NCBI GenBank assembly: GCA_947069175.1
Contig: CAMTDV010000013.1
Coordinates: forward strand, 52,520,610-52,584,609
Direction of reading: 5' to 3'
Source: Scalesia atractyloides
Lineage: Eukaryota > Streptophyta > Magnoliopsida > Asterales > Asteraceae
Length of the DNA stretch: 64,000 nucleotides
The position numbers and the translations under genes are program-made. Below are positions 1-12,024 of this stretch, one piece after another. Every line of letters begins with the position of its first letter. Position 1 is the first letter of the stretch. The notes beneath the pieces are model-generated. The model was not told the origin of the DNA and made no database searches. It saw only the letters and a program-made list of their open reading frames with translations.

Positions 1-149
1 GATAGTTAAAGTAAGCTGGGAATCTAAACGTGGCCTAGAATTTACTTGGGAATGAGAGGATCAAATGAAAGCGAAATATCCACATATGTTATCACAAAGT
101 TTCTTCTAATTAAGTTTCGGGACGAAATTTCCAAAAGTAGGGGAGACTA
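1..149 (+). pseudogene. G0: 3' end of Ty3/gypsy pol (integrase C-terminal tail)
   Basis: The frame opening the window reads VKVSWESKRGLEFTWE, a stop, then EDQMKAKYPHM. This is the C-terminal tail that follows the integrase core in plant chromovirus-type gypsy polyproteins. The same tail occurs in G2 near 19640-19740 (VRWNSRHDLEYTWE, KAKYPHLF), which supports the call. The in-frame TGA after TWE indicates decay. After it comes the conserved non-coding box GGACGAAATTT (119-129) and a polypurine tract (about 138-147) before the LTR. The rest of this element lies outside the window to the left. Confidence 0.75.
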
Positions 150-2915
150 TGACATTTGTGCCTTTTCAATCATTGTACAATTACAAACAATTTCGTATTC
201 AATGAAACCCTGTGTTTTTCATTTCCGAAATTTGTTTAATTATCTACGACATTTGCACCCAATTTCAATTTCTTGCACGATTTCGAACCCCTCAAACATT
301 TTTGTGGAAGTAATTTGTTAACTGACACTCAAACGCAGTCAGTTTAACGCGACGTACACTCCGAAAAAAGGACATAAGCTATACATACCCTAAATACCTT
401 TACATAACTTAGATATAAGTTTTAAACGTTTAGATATGACATAAACACGATTATACAAGTCCAGGGACTATTTTTTTCAAACTGCGAAAGTATGTTGGTC
501 CGTATTCAACATACGAACCATGTGTATCAATCCAAATAATTTTATATTCAATAAACTCTTGTATTTTATTGATGAGAATGCAAAAATGTCAGTCGTTGCA
601 CAATTTCGATCATTTTCGTGTTTGTTAAAGCGTTTTACACATTTTTGCGAAACGCATAACCGTACAACCGAATGAACCGACATCCACGATATATAACCTA
701 AATGTTAGGTTAAAGGGGAAAAAAATGGCAAACAAGTGAAAATACAAGTCTAAGGGCGAAAAATGTCAAAAAAATAATAAAGATTTTTGCTTCTTCACCA
801 AGTTTGCCACCTATCTCCAATTGTTTACACCTAGCACTCATTTTGCCACACTTAATTTGGTGTCGACACATGTTAGGACACTAATCCACACTTGAGGACA
901 CTTGTCATCACCTCCTTAATCCTAATATACTATAAATACCCCATAATTCTTCCATTTTTTTTCACACCACTTCAAAACATTTCAAAGCAAAGTGTGAAGT
1001 TCTTCTTTCTATCCTTCTTGGAGGTTGTTTCCAGCCCTTGGAAGCCTCCTATCTTGAGTCCCAAAAGTGTTCTTCAACACGAGTATGTACATATCCTAGT
1101 TCTTTCATTATTTTAGCTATTCTAAGCTAAAAGTCGAACAGTTTGGCTTCCTGATTGACTTTTGGTTCTGACCATATTTGGACAAGTCAAAGTTCTATTG
1201 AACTTTGAAACGTGATCGTAATCACGAAGGTTATAATCCCTAGCGATTTCACCTTCTGATTACCACGTTTACTAGTTGAAGTGACGAGTCAAAGTTTCGG
1301 TCAAAAATGCGCATGATGTGCATTTTACGACGAAACTATTTTCGGGTGTCAAAATACCAAGTTTTGATTCTAAATCAGTTTTATAAACTTAGTTATACAT
1401 ATTTTGTCATGTCTAACTCGTCACTTCTAGTTTAGTGCTTATTTAGGGGTGTAAGTCGAGCGGTTTTGACCACCGCTTTGACTTTCGAATCTGACCCGTT
1501 TGGTCAATCCAAGGTTTGATCAAACACATATTATGACCATCGTTGCATAGGAAATAACCTACTAAGGTTATACCTTATGGTCACATCGTTTGGTTAGTGT
1601 TATGATAAGTAACTTCTATGTTCTTAAAAAAATGATGACCAAAATGCCCTTTTGCGCATAAATCCATTTTAGAAACTTGTAACCAAATTTTTGACATATA
1701 AACTGATGTTATAACATTTTCAAACATGTTTGGGCATTTAAGACTTACCATAGTACATGTTTAACCATCCGATCACGCATTTACGCTAATTACCAATTAA
1801 AGTAGCATAAACTACCTTAACGAGTCATAATGAGTCAAAAGCACTTAGGATCCTTTCCAAATCAGAATGTTAAGTTTGTTAAGCCATATCACATGAGTTC
1901 TAACACTCGTTTGGTTTATAAGACTTCATTCTATCCGATCTCCCGTTTTTAGTCCCGACACGCTAACATATTTATCTGACACATTAGGACACGTTTAAGC
2001 TTTGTTTATTCCGTTGATCAAGAACATTTTTTGCAATCCTAAGTGAGTACATAGTTCCGTTCTTTTACATTTTCTAAATGTTTTGGGTGATTCATATGTG
2101 CCTATAATTATTCTCAAGATTTCAAAACAATATACATGGTTTATATATACAAAATGATTTTCAAAGTGAGTACATAGTTCCCCTCTTTTAGATTTTCTAA
2201 ATGTTTTGGGGTGATTCATATGTGCCTATAATTAATTTCAAGATTTCAAAACAATATACATGGTCTATATATACAAAATGATTTTCAAAGTGAGTACATA
2301 GTTCCCCTCTTTTACGTTTTAAATGTTTTGAGGTGATTCATATATGCTAAACTATCTTTTCAAATCTACATATTTACTATGCAAGGCTCATGTGAGTACA
2401 TAGTTCCCCTCTTTTACGTTTTGCAAATGTTTTGGGGAGACTCATATGTGCTAAATCATTTTCAAGTTTTCAAAAACAATGTCTATGGTCTATAAATAAA
2501 ACAATATGATTTCAATAATGTGAACAACTTGTTGATGCGTTATCCATAACACGAATGAAATTCATTAGCTTTGGCCTAGCCGACCAGTATTATGGTACCA
2601 TAGGACTGACAATCCCATTATAGGACTGTTCACTGGATTTGGTGGAAGTTTGGGTAATGACAGAAACTGTTTCTGATTAACAAATCATTTGTTGATTTGT
2701 TATTCTAGTTAAAGAGACCCTTTGGTGGTCTATTAAAGATACCCTTTGGTGGTATAGTCAACACAGGTTTGAATGTGTTCATTAAAGAACGATCAAAAGT
2801 TTCACAATTAAAAACACGGGCGATTTGTTTATGACATGGTCAATTGGTTTATGACAGGAACAATTGATTTATAACACGGACAAATGGTTTTGAACAATGT
2901 CACACAATGATTTTC
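150..2915 (+). mobile_element. G0 3' LTR, first segment
   Basis: The LTR begins with TG right after the polypurine tract. It runs to 2915, where element M2 is inserted (TTTTC target duplication at 2911-2915). The LTR resumes at 4507-4713 and ends at 32827-33150. The summed length is about 3.3 kb, close to the 3.25-kb LTRs of G1. No believable gene lies in this stretch; it is AT-rich with short open frames only. A tandem array occupies 2043-2500. The first segment is firm. The joining to the later segments is inferred from the target duplications of the two insertions. Confidence 0.6.
2043..2500. repeat. Tandem array of about 123-bp units in the G0 LTR
   Basis: The phrase GTGAGTACATAGTTCC recurs at 2043, 2166, 2290 and 2392, giving spacings of 123, 124 and 102 bp. 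Each unit continues with CTTTTA, AAATGTTTTG, GATTCATATGTGC and a stretch of CAAAACAATATACATGG. The fourth unit is the most diverged and shorter. Confidence 0.85.
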
Positions 2916-3185
2916 TGTAGGTCCCGATAAATCGGATCTAATCGATATCACACAAACAAGCTTTGAGAAGGAAGATGAAGATGGAAGAATTCAACTTGCA
3001 TACAAATTGTAATTTGTCTAATACAAGTGAAAGTGTAATCAAGAGCTATCCATCCCTAATACATCATTAACTATATATACTAGAGGGTTGGAGCTCCTAA
3101 ACTCTAACCTTTTAGGCCCAAAGCCTTTCCCCAAGCCCAATACATTAAAACAACCCAAATACATAAACCTATTAATGTCTTTACA
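2916..3185 (-). repeat. M2 3' LTR (270 bp)
   Basis: It is bounded by TGTAGGTC and CTTTACA on the plus strand. On the minus strand it holds a TATA-like TATATATAG about 120 bp into the LTR. The segment 3098-3185 matches 4414-4501, the truncated 5' LTR, with few differences. Confidence 0.75.
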
Positions 3186-3289
3186 ATCTTCCCCTAGGTT
3201 TATTGCATTAGAACTAGCCTTAAGCTTCAGGATCATCAATCATGTGCAAACAATCTGTTTTGAATTACAGTAGCCACCTCACTTGTCTA

Positions 3290-4395
3290 GGATTTAGCAC
3301 ATTCCTCATATTTGGCACTCGCTTGAATCTGATGTGCACCCAGCATCAAAATATCCTCCTCGTGAAAACTAATTAGATCCAAAGTATCTGCCAGATGAAA
3401 TGCCTTTTCTTTCGTAACAATAACAGCTTCTACCATTCTTGGATCATAGGCCCAATAGCAAAGGTTCTACAGCACACCTTTCGGGAACTTTGGGGCGGCT
3501 GGAATAACCTTGTCCTTGTCGGTTGGTGGCCAGATAACATTTTGAAGCCTTTTGTAAGTATGAAGGTCTCAAACACCTGGACTTTTCTTAAGATATGACT
3601 CTGCGGTCTTCATTGTTTGAAAATTATGTGATACTTCATGTTCAAGCTTAGAATGAAACGCCCAACCGGGACCTCGTTGGTTCAGATCTGCATCAGAATA
3701 GTGAGCTCTTAACAGACTTTTCAGATCAATCTTACTCCATGATTCAAATTGTGTCTATTTCGAATAATATTCTCTGTGTCCGCTCTCTCTTGTGACGATC
3801 CATAATTTTTTGTCGTGATCGTACCTCCAACATTTCACTTCTGATTTGTTTCTAACTTTATCATAATGGCTCGACCCTATTTCCATGACATATCTGTCAA
3901 ATACTTCTGAAGGATATTTTGGCTGAAAATTCTCATCAAGTGGATTCACGTCTTGATTCTTCATTACGATCATCTTTTTGCAACTGGAACTTCCCTTTTG
4001 TGGCTGCTTCCTCTTTCTTGATCTTTTAGCAGAAAAGTATGCATTCAGGCCCGCTTCATGTTCTTTATCAGCTGCAGCCTTTTCAGCTTCTGTCCCTTTA
4101 TGATGACCGACGTTAATAGGGTCATCATCTTTATTCCCAAACTCACTTCCAAACTTTTTCTCCAACTTTGCCTTCATCTGACATTAGCAGACTCACATCT
4201 CCTTGTAGTTGCTCAATGGTTTGGTCCCTGATAGAAATCTGATTCTGTAAGGAGACTATTTGAGCATTTTTCAGTTCATATTCTTGTTCTAGCAACACTA
4301 CTCTGCATTGTAGTTTGCTAACATCAACAACACCATCCTCATCACTATCCGATTGCTCAATAAATTTCGTCCTTACTACGGCCATTCTCATTGCT
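3290..4395 (-). pseudogene. M2 internal ORF of unknown function (coiled coil plus basic region)
   Basis: Two overlapping open frames (4469-4143 and 4177-3755) and a third frame down to a stop near 3290 read as one broken protein. The N-terminal part contains SDSDEDGVVDVSKLQ and a heptad-rich coiled coil (about 4370-4200). The middle has a basic run KRSRKRKQ that resembles a nuclear localisation signal. It is followed by conserved-looking tracts RYDHDKKLWIVTRESG, QTMKTAESYLKK, WPPTDKDK and a final LISFHEEDILMLG. I believe similar proteins are common in Asteraceae annotations, but I cannot name a domain. No protease, integrase or RT motif is present, so the element is non-autonomous. Frameshifts lie near 4160 and 3755, with stops near 3590 and 3460. 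Confidence 0.45.
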
Positions 4396-4413
4396 ATCCG
4401 ATTGCTCGATAAA

Positions 4414-4501
4414 TTAAACTCTAACCTTTTGGCCCAAAGCCTTTCCCCAAGCCCAATACAATAAAACAACCCAAATGCATAAACCTATTAATGTCTATAC
4501 A
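4414..4501 (-). repeat. M2 truncated 5' LTR (88 bp)
   Basis: It matches 3098-3185 and ends CTATACA next to the target duplication TTTTC. On the minus strand it is the first 88 bp of the LTR. The rest of the LTR, the primer-binding site and the leader are gone, and the LTR joins directly to the coiled-coil ORF. The phrase CTATCCGATTGCTC occurs twice at the junction (about 4348 and 4396). Confidence 0.7.
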
Positions 4502-4506
4502 TTTTC

Positions 4507-4713
4507 ACTTAAAGATATAAACCATATTAAGTTTTCTATTGAATCAATCTATTAAAAGGTTTTTACAAAAGAAACATTTTGGTCAAGATTCAATAAGGTT
4601 TTCACAACTCTAACCAACTTGCTTTAGTTGGTTAATTGTATTGCAATATCAAACACTTTCGCTACGAGGTTTTCACTTAACGACTCTTGTAGTCGGACGA
4701 GGTGTTGCAAAAT
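4507..4713 (+). mobile_element. G0 3' LTR, middle segment
   Basis: This is the short stretch between the M2 target duplication and the start of the G1 5' LTR. It is assigned to the G0 LTR by position only. Its last five bases, AAAAT (4709-4713), are repeated just after G1 (32822-32826). Confidence 0.5.
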
Positions 4714-7700
4714 TGTGACAACCGTGGTGAAAATAGGTAAACCCTAATCTATACGTACGACTTATATGGATAACGAAACGATACTAAATATGACTAGGAG
4801 GAATCCGAGGGTACGTTATGTGAAACATGCAAACAATAATACCTAACATGCGATGTGGATGCCTCAATATGCTAAAAACACATTAAACAGAAGCTTTCTG
4901 TTTAACAGTTCGGAAACCGTACAATAATGATTTAGATGCAAACGTAAGCGCCGAAGACTATTCTAAGAGTACAGAATTACTTAGACATAGTACTTACACA
5001 ATAATATAAGATTTGAGGCCTTAACATGTAGTTGGCACGTAAAACGAGACGGTTTCGGTTAACGAAACCCTTTGATTTTAACGCACATGGAAACAACCAA
5101 ACATGCATTGTATGGTTAGTCAAGCCTAAAACATTACTTATCAAACACTAATATAATTTATTTTAAGCAAATACGTGAAAGCGTTCAACTTTTCGTTAAA
5201 AATGGGTTAGTATTTTTAAAACTGGGCGTGGTATGATCATTTACCAAACGGACGGGTCGAATGACAATTTGGACTATGAGATACCTTAACAGAAGGTTAG
5301 TATTATAAGACTCGTTTGATAATAATTATAAAATATATTATAATATATTTTATTTGGCCCTACCCCGTTTTTAACGAAACTTAGGTCAAAATATAGAGAA
5401 AAATAAGCTCGTCTCAATGGCATATTCATAATTTTACAATATGTCATATTTTGAAATTTATACAAGTAAAACGAGTGAAGCAGCTCAATTAATTATACAG
5501 TTAAATTAATAATAAAAAAAACAAAACCTTAACTGCCTTAAGAACGGATGTACATGTACATTTCCTTTCTTTTTTTTTCAGTATAAATTTCTCAAACTTC
5601 TCATCAATTTTTACACTTTCTTCACACACAACAATCGGAACCAGCCAAGAAACATTAGGATTCAGTGGTGATCTAAGGTATTTTGATGATTTAGATAACA
5701 TTTTCTTTTGATTTCCATATATCAAATATGATTTCAACAAAAAGAGAGCTTTTCATCCATAAAATCTTAAGGTTTTTGGTGGAATATGATGATTAATATA
5801 AAATCAGATTAACATGGTGTTTGGGGATGCAAAACATTGGTTTATGATACAAAAACACAACCTATTCGACAATAACCGAACAAATCAGATCTTAAGCGAA
5901 AAAGATCGGATTTAAGGCTTGATTGACATGGGTTTTTGCATGTTTTTATTGTGTATGGTATATAGGTACTGATCCTAGTTTAGAACAACCTTTGGAAGGG
6001 TAGAGACCGCTCACTTGATCGAGAAACGCGAGGTATAACACCTGAAAACTGAAACTAGTAGCCGTAAACTTAGTTTTTGTATAACGTTTTGTGTGGATAT
6101 TTTTAGGACCTGAACATTTACAGGATGGTCACACATGGTGACAGTAAGTCTCGATTAAAATTTTAGAATTTTCTGAATTTTGGTGATTTTTGGTGAATTT
6201 TTAACTGTTTAAAGGAATAAATTCGGGTTAAATACTAAACGAACTCAATAAATCACAACAATTATAGGGATGTTGAGTTTGATATGTTCAACATTCTTTT
6301 GGGAATCATTGACTGAGTTTGAATGGGTTTCAAAAATCGCGTTGTCGCGAAGTTTTGATTGCCGGAAAAGCTATATAACGAATTCAGAAAAATCTCAAAT
6401 GTTTGTAGGAGGTTACCAGAAATATTGGGACACTTCTGTAAATTTTTGGGAATTTTTAAAACTCGGATCATTTTGGATGTAAATTGGTCGGTTAAAATAC
6501 AGTTTCTCGTGAATTTATTAAAATTAATAACTTAGTTTTATAAATTCTGAAAATATATTTCCAGAATTCTATATATTTTTACCAACTTTTATAAAAAATT
6601 TTAGAATTTTATGAAGTATATCGATTTAGTAATGATTTTTGGAATTAAAAATCTAATTATTTTATACAAAATCGGCAGTTGTAAAAGTATAACGAACCTG
6701 CAGGGACCGCAAAATGACCAATGACTAAATTGGCAACAAGTGGAACACTTGAGTCATTCTAGACTGTTCTGGGGCAAAATGGGTACTTGGAGTACATTAC
6801 ACACAAGTTTGGGAGATTCCCTGATGGCGAAAAAGGAAACCTAAATTCGGGCAACCTAGGATCCCCAAACGACTGAACTCCCTTAATATAAAATTTATCA
6901 TTTCTAATGAACAACTCATTAGTACAATCCATTTGATCATACCACTTTCCGAACATCTAAAACAAATGACTTTGACAGGCACGCAAAACGGTGCCCGGAA
7001 CCCAAACTGAAATCTGACACTAAGATAATACCCACAGCTCTACTTTTCGGATATAGGTCAAGTCTCAAGATGATTATCCTCATCTGAGCCATAGTTATTG
7101 TAATTACCGAATTGAAAACTGTATTCGGTAATAACTAAACACGAATTGATATCACGACCGTAGGGATAGAGCATTGATACTTACCCATCCTGTGATAATC
7201 GTGCTATCTACTAGGTGAGTTTCACTACCCCACTTTCAAACTGTTTTACTGTTTTACTTGGGGTGAAATGCATGTTACATACGAACATACTTGCACATAC
7301 ATATATGTTGTGATGTGAATTATCTGAGTTATACTAACACACCAAAAGTCCCCACAAACACGAGTGATCAACAATATGCCGGTGGATGTGTGAATAGTAC
7401 TATTGGTCTCATTAACCCAATTGATCTAGCACAAATTCCATGGATTCTACTGCAATTGCACATGTCCATGCAATTCTGTGAACACGCTATGTGGTGTTAG
7501 ACATAGCTACTTGGGGTGGTAAAGTGTTGAGGTCTCGGTTGTGGGACACGACACTAGTGAACAGTCAAGGTTTCACTTGTGGGCTTAGTATAATTTTATG
7601 TCAAACATGCAAAATCAATCGGTTCAAACTAAATTGTGAGACACCCTAAAACAATGAAATTCACCAGCTATTTGTAGTTGACCGTTCAAACTTAACATGC

Positions 7701-7960
7701 TTTCAGGTAAAGCTAAAGAAGAACAAAGTGAAGTGTGTATGGGTTTCAAGTTTTGTTGATCGGATACTATTGTACATAGAAGGATGCTTAGCAAAGACAA
7801 CCGCTTTTAGGACATTAGTGCCTATAGAGTAAACCTTAGTGTGTAATGAAACGTTGTAACCGATGCTTGTGTTGTGTAATGTAGTATCTTTCTAAATAAC
7901 ATATTCATACCATGTATCTGTTGCTCCCCGCATGCGCTTCCGCTGCAAGTCAAGGTGTGA
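4714..7960 (+). repeat. G1 5' LTR
   Basis: It starts TGTGACAACCGTGGTG and ends near GCAAGTCAAGGTGTGA. It matches 29552-32821 over its whole length, with small indels and point differences. The open frames inside have no match to known domains and are not genes. The end could be 7962 if the terminal CA is counted. Confidence 0.88.
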
Positions 7961-7967
7961 CAGAAGA

Positions 7968-7980
7968 TGGTATCAGAGCC
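7968..7980 (+). promoter_or_regulatory. G1 primer-binding site (initiator tRNA-Met type)
   Basis: TGGTATCAGAGCC lies a few bases after the 5' LTR. It is complementary to the 3' end of plant initiator tRNA-Met, the usual minus-strand primer of plant LTR retrotransposons. Confidence 0.85.
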
Positions 7981-8339
7981 ATTGGTTATAGCGAAGTAGG
8001 TATTCCAAAGAGCCTAGACTATAATCATAAGTGTGACTCATCACCGTGAGAACCTATAGTAACCAAATAGTATGGTTATTACCAGGATGGCCTTGTTGGG
8101 CAAATAAGTTATTGTTGTCCGGAACATAATAACATATCTGCTTGTACTTGGGCATTCTAAGAACACCATCGAGAGAGGACAGGAAGCGAACACGAATGCT
8201 AACACAATATATATATATATATATATGTATATATTTGATCTTCGATGCAAACGTGTGCTAATTTGTATAATCTTTGTATGTTCAGTCCCCACACTTCACA
8301 ATAATTAGAATATATTATCATAATTTATTTAAACTCTGC

Positions 8340-8811
8340 AGGTATGATATCGAACTGATGCAGTCAGAGTTCTGAAGAGGATCCATCGATGGAGACGGAA
8401 AAGGATCCAGAGGAGATGGAGTCGGGGTCCATGGAGGAGAAGGAAGAGGGATGATAGGATTCGAGCTCCCCAGCAACGAACCTGACTTATTAGGTTACTG
8501 TTGTGATAGCTACCCACCCCAATCCCCCGTTAGACGAGAGACTGAGGCTACTAGTTCTTCCCACTCTCTACCTCACTGTCAGCCTGTTGCGGCTGAATAT
8601 AGCCACACATCAGACCCATATTACCATCCTGCTATGAAAACATTTTCTCTGGTTATCTGTACTCCACCTCCCTCCCTAGTGGCACACACTTTATCGGACC
8701 TTGGATACCGTTTGACCGCCCAATTCCTAAATCCGACACCCTCACCAGAGCCTCATTCCCCATACCATACTCGCGAGCGGGGAGAGCACTCCCCCCAGAA
8801 GAGGAGCCTAC
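8340..8811 (+). pseudogene. G1 pre-gag region, part 1 (interrupted by G2)
   Basis: An acidic segment near 8370-8450 reads SEEDPSMETEKDPEE, recalling the SSYEEDPMEY start of the equivalent G2 region. It is followed, after a frameshift, by a proline- and serine-rich frame (8451-8811). The frame stops at the G2 insertion: the target site CCTAC (8807-8811) is duplicated at 24165-24169, where the proline-rich reading continues. The role of this acidic and proline-rich N-terminal region in this gypsy lineage is not known to me. Confidence 0.6.
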
Positions 8812-11800
8812 TGTGACAAATGGCAAATAACTTGTAATTCCGTACAATTTAATCACTATTTTTATTTCAAAATCTCATGCATATTAACGTAATTTAATTG
8901 CGTAACTGAGTCGACGTCATATCCTAAGTATTAGGGCACGTAAATTAGATCATAACATATACTGATTCCCAATACGATGCGGAACAAAGCAAACAATGCC
9001 CTAAAAGTGTTGGTAGAAAGTGTTGGGCACACTCTTTGCGGTTGCACTATTTGTGTCAGCAAAACCGATAAAACGAAACAGAACAGCGAATAGTCCATAT
9101 ATAAATGAAAACATTGATATGAAAACACCCATTACGATAATACATAACTTTCCGGTACAACGCCTAACTTGCAAAATTTTTCGTTTCGACAAAAAAGGCG
9201 ACAAATTTCCTTTTGTCCGCAATACTAATTCGATGGGTTCCGGATTTCAGAATGATAATAAAACGATGTTGAACATCCTAAAACAATATGGGAATAGTAA
9301 AAATGCATAAATGACATCGTTTCCGGTCATGCGACAAACAGTGCACAACCTAGACCGGAATGCGACCGTTTGTCGAACGGACGAACATTTTAGTGGCCGA
9401 TAGGCTCATTCATGCATTTAGAGAACTAGTTAAGCCTCATTTGGGACTCGGAATCCATTCAACTATCTTAAGGTCACGGAAACACAACTTCCGGAAAAGT
9501 TCGACGACAGGATATGTAAGTGCCGATATCAAGCGAACAATCGAACGAAAGGCATTTCGGCCATCCTAACTCAACATAAATTCATCTAGCAAACTAATTA
9601 AGCATATTACTAGATCGCAAGTGCACTAAATAAATGCCACGGCACTTTCGGTGGTCAAAAACCAAAGCTTCCGGTACTAAATAATAAGGTTCGTTCATTA
9701 GCGATTAATGTGTCGAAGAGCGAACTAGTGACGTTTTCGTCATCCGAAACTTATATTAAATTATCAAGTGAGCTAATTATCATAGATTAACACCCTAAAC
9801 CCTAGTTATATGCTAAGGATACAAGATCAATCCCCTAATCACAACACTTAACCTAATTACTAAAATATCTAACAAATAAGCATGTGTTATAAAAAAATTT
9901 ACATTTTACCCCCCCCCCCACATGTTGGCGGATTCAAGTGGGTCCCATACCCACTTGATCCTTATTGAAAATGTGAGATTTCAGGCATGGTGGTGATTAT
10001 GTTGTGACATATGGAGTATGGCTAAAATATATAACATAATCTACACTAATATCTTCATCATTTTCACCTCAAAAATTTGAAACCACCTTCCATCTTTCTC
10101 TCTCTTTCACACGGTCACAACCACCTCCATATAACCACCATAAGACCACCATTAACCACCTTATTCCACTCACTTTAAAGCTACTTCAAGACCATCCAAG
10201 ATGCTAGCAAAGGTGGAGGACCATTAGGGCTTGCTTGGAGCTTCATTTTTATCCTAGATCTTCACTAAACTTTTGCACCCATTGTAAGACAAATCTCTTC
10301 ATATTCAAGCTTCTTGTCATGTCTAGTTTAAGGAAGTACAAGTTGATTATCGTGAAAATGAAGAAAATATAACCTAAAAACCCTAAATCACACCTTAATA
10401 ATAACACTAAATATAGTTTATTTTGTGTTATTATGTGTTTCTACGTTAACTAGTTAGCATGATGGTGTTGTTTTTGTTAAAGTAAGTGTACAAGTTAGAT
10501 GATCTTGTATGGATAAATATGAAAATGATGATTTAAACATGGTAATGTTTAAATTTAAACAAGATCATCAACTTCCTCATCCATAAAGATTACTACAATC
10601 TAAAAGTAATTTTATCACATATGAGTAACTTTTATAAAGAATAAACACTATGATTTAAGATGTAACCATCTTAAAAAGTTTAGTAATCAAAGGGGTTTAA
10701 AATGAATGACTAGATCTAGTGATGTAACAAATATGATGGTTTAAAAATGCTAATAAAAGTTGAACTCACATTACATTTTTAGTAAGATTTTGACTACCAA
10801 AATGCTATGGATCATGATGTACATAAGTTGTAAACAAATAATATGGAAGCTTTAAATTATTTGTTGATCTTGATTATGAGTTTAAACAGGGTTTATATAC
10901 GTTTTAAAAACATGGAAAATGCCATAGTTTAGAGGAAACTATGGCGAAATTTTCTAAAAATCTAATCGCGATTAAGGTATGATTAACGGGGTGTTTAGCG
11001 GGACTAAACGCGATTAGTAACTTAAATCGTCATTAAGTAAGTTCTGATGACAAGGGTTAAACCATTAACACCCAAGTGTTCAAAAAGTATATATATATAT
11101 ATTTACAAGTAAAAATAAGTGATCCTTATAAATAAATATATGGTTACTTGTGGAAATAAAAGTATATGTACATATTTTGTCACCAAGAATTATGTATAAA
11201 TACATGTGTATGGTATGTGTACGTATTTAGAAGCTTAGGGTACTCACCATAAAAATACCCAACTATACACAAAATACTACAAACACTTGAAAATATTACC
11301 AAGTGTTGGTGACACAAGCAAATACATTTTTACAATACGTCGAAACAATAATTGGACAAACGAAGAAATGCGGACGATGGGTGAATGATCACAGATACAC
11401 CGTCGCGTCGACGACCAACGAATAAATCGCTGACACAAAGAGTTATAACGACGACGGTCGATTTACGACGAGAAAAAAAGCATGTATTAAATGACAACAA
11501 GTCTAAACTATATATATTTAGACACTTAACATATATATATGTTATTGATATATAAACCCGGAAAGTTAAAACATAAAGAATTTACTAAGTATAAAATATG
11601 TATACTTACAAATCAATACTTAGTAAAAATTAAAAGTATAAGACTTATAAAAATGGGCTCTTGTAAATGAATTTGGGCTAGGCCCAATTTATAAAAGACA
11701 TAGGCAAGACCCAGTTGCATAAAATATATGGACAAGTCACAAATGTATAAAATATATGGACAAAGCCCAAAAGCATATAAATTACATGGGCTAGGCCCAA

Positions 11801-11983
11801 TGACATAAATTACATGGACCAGGCCTAATGACATAAAGACATGGGCTAGTCCCAATGACATAAATTACATGGGCTAGGCCTAATGACATAAATGACATGG
11901 GCAAGGCCCAATGACACGTGTGCAAGGCACGAGGACATGTGAAGGGCAAGGCCCGGTTCACACACGATTTTGGAATAACAATA

Positions 11984-12024
<41 letters not shown>

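Larger units (their letters stand above)
2916..4501 (-). mobile_element. M2: 1.6-kb minus-strand LTR retroelement with truncated 5' LTR
   Basis: The element is flanked by direct repeats TTTTC at 2911-2915 and 4502-4506. On the plus strand it starts TGTAGGTCCC and ends CTATACA, so both ends are TG...CA. A sequence at 3098-3185 recurs at 4414-4501, marking the two LTRs. The 3' LTR (minus orientation) is 2916-3185, and the 5' LTR keeps only its first 88 bp. A purine-rich tract, AGGGGAAGAT on the minus strand, abuts the 3' LTR at about 3186-3195. No primer-binding site remains. This is a deletion derivative inserted into the G0 LTR. Confidence 0.8.

Noticed and set aside
7291..7500. Frame of 69 codons repeated at 32153-32362
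   Set aside because: Both copies are the same place in the two G1 LTRs; the similarity reflects LTR identity, not a gene.
9020..9570. Open frames of 65-96 codons on both strands
   Set aside because: They lie in the G2 5' LTR and recur in decayed form at 19938-20506 in the 3' LTR; no domain or codon signal.
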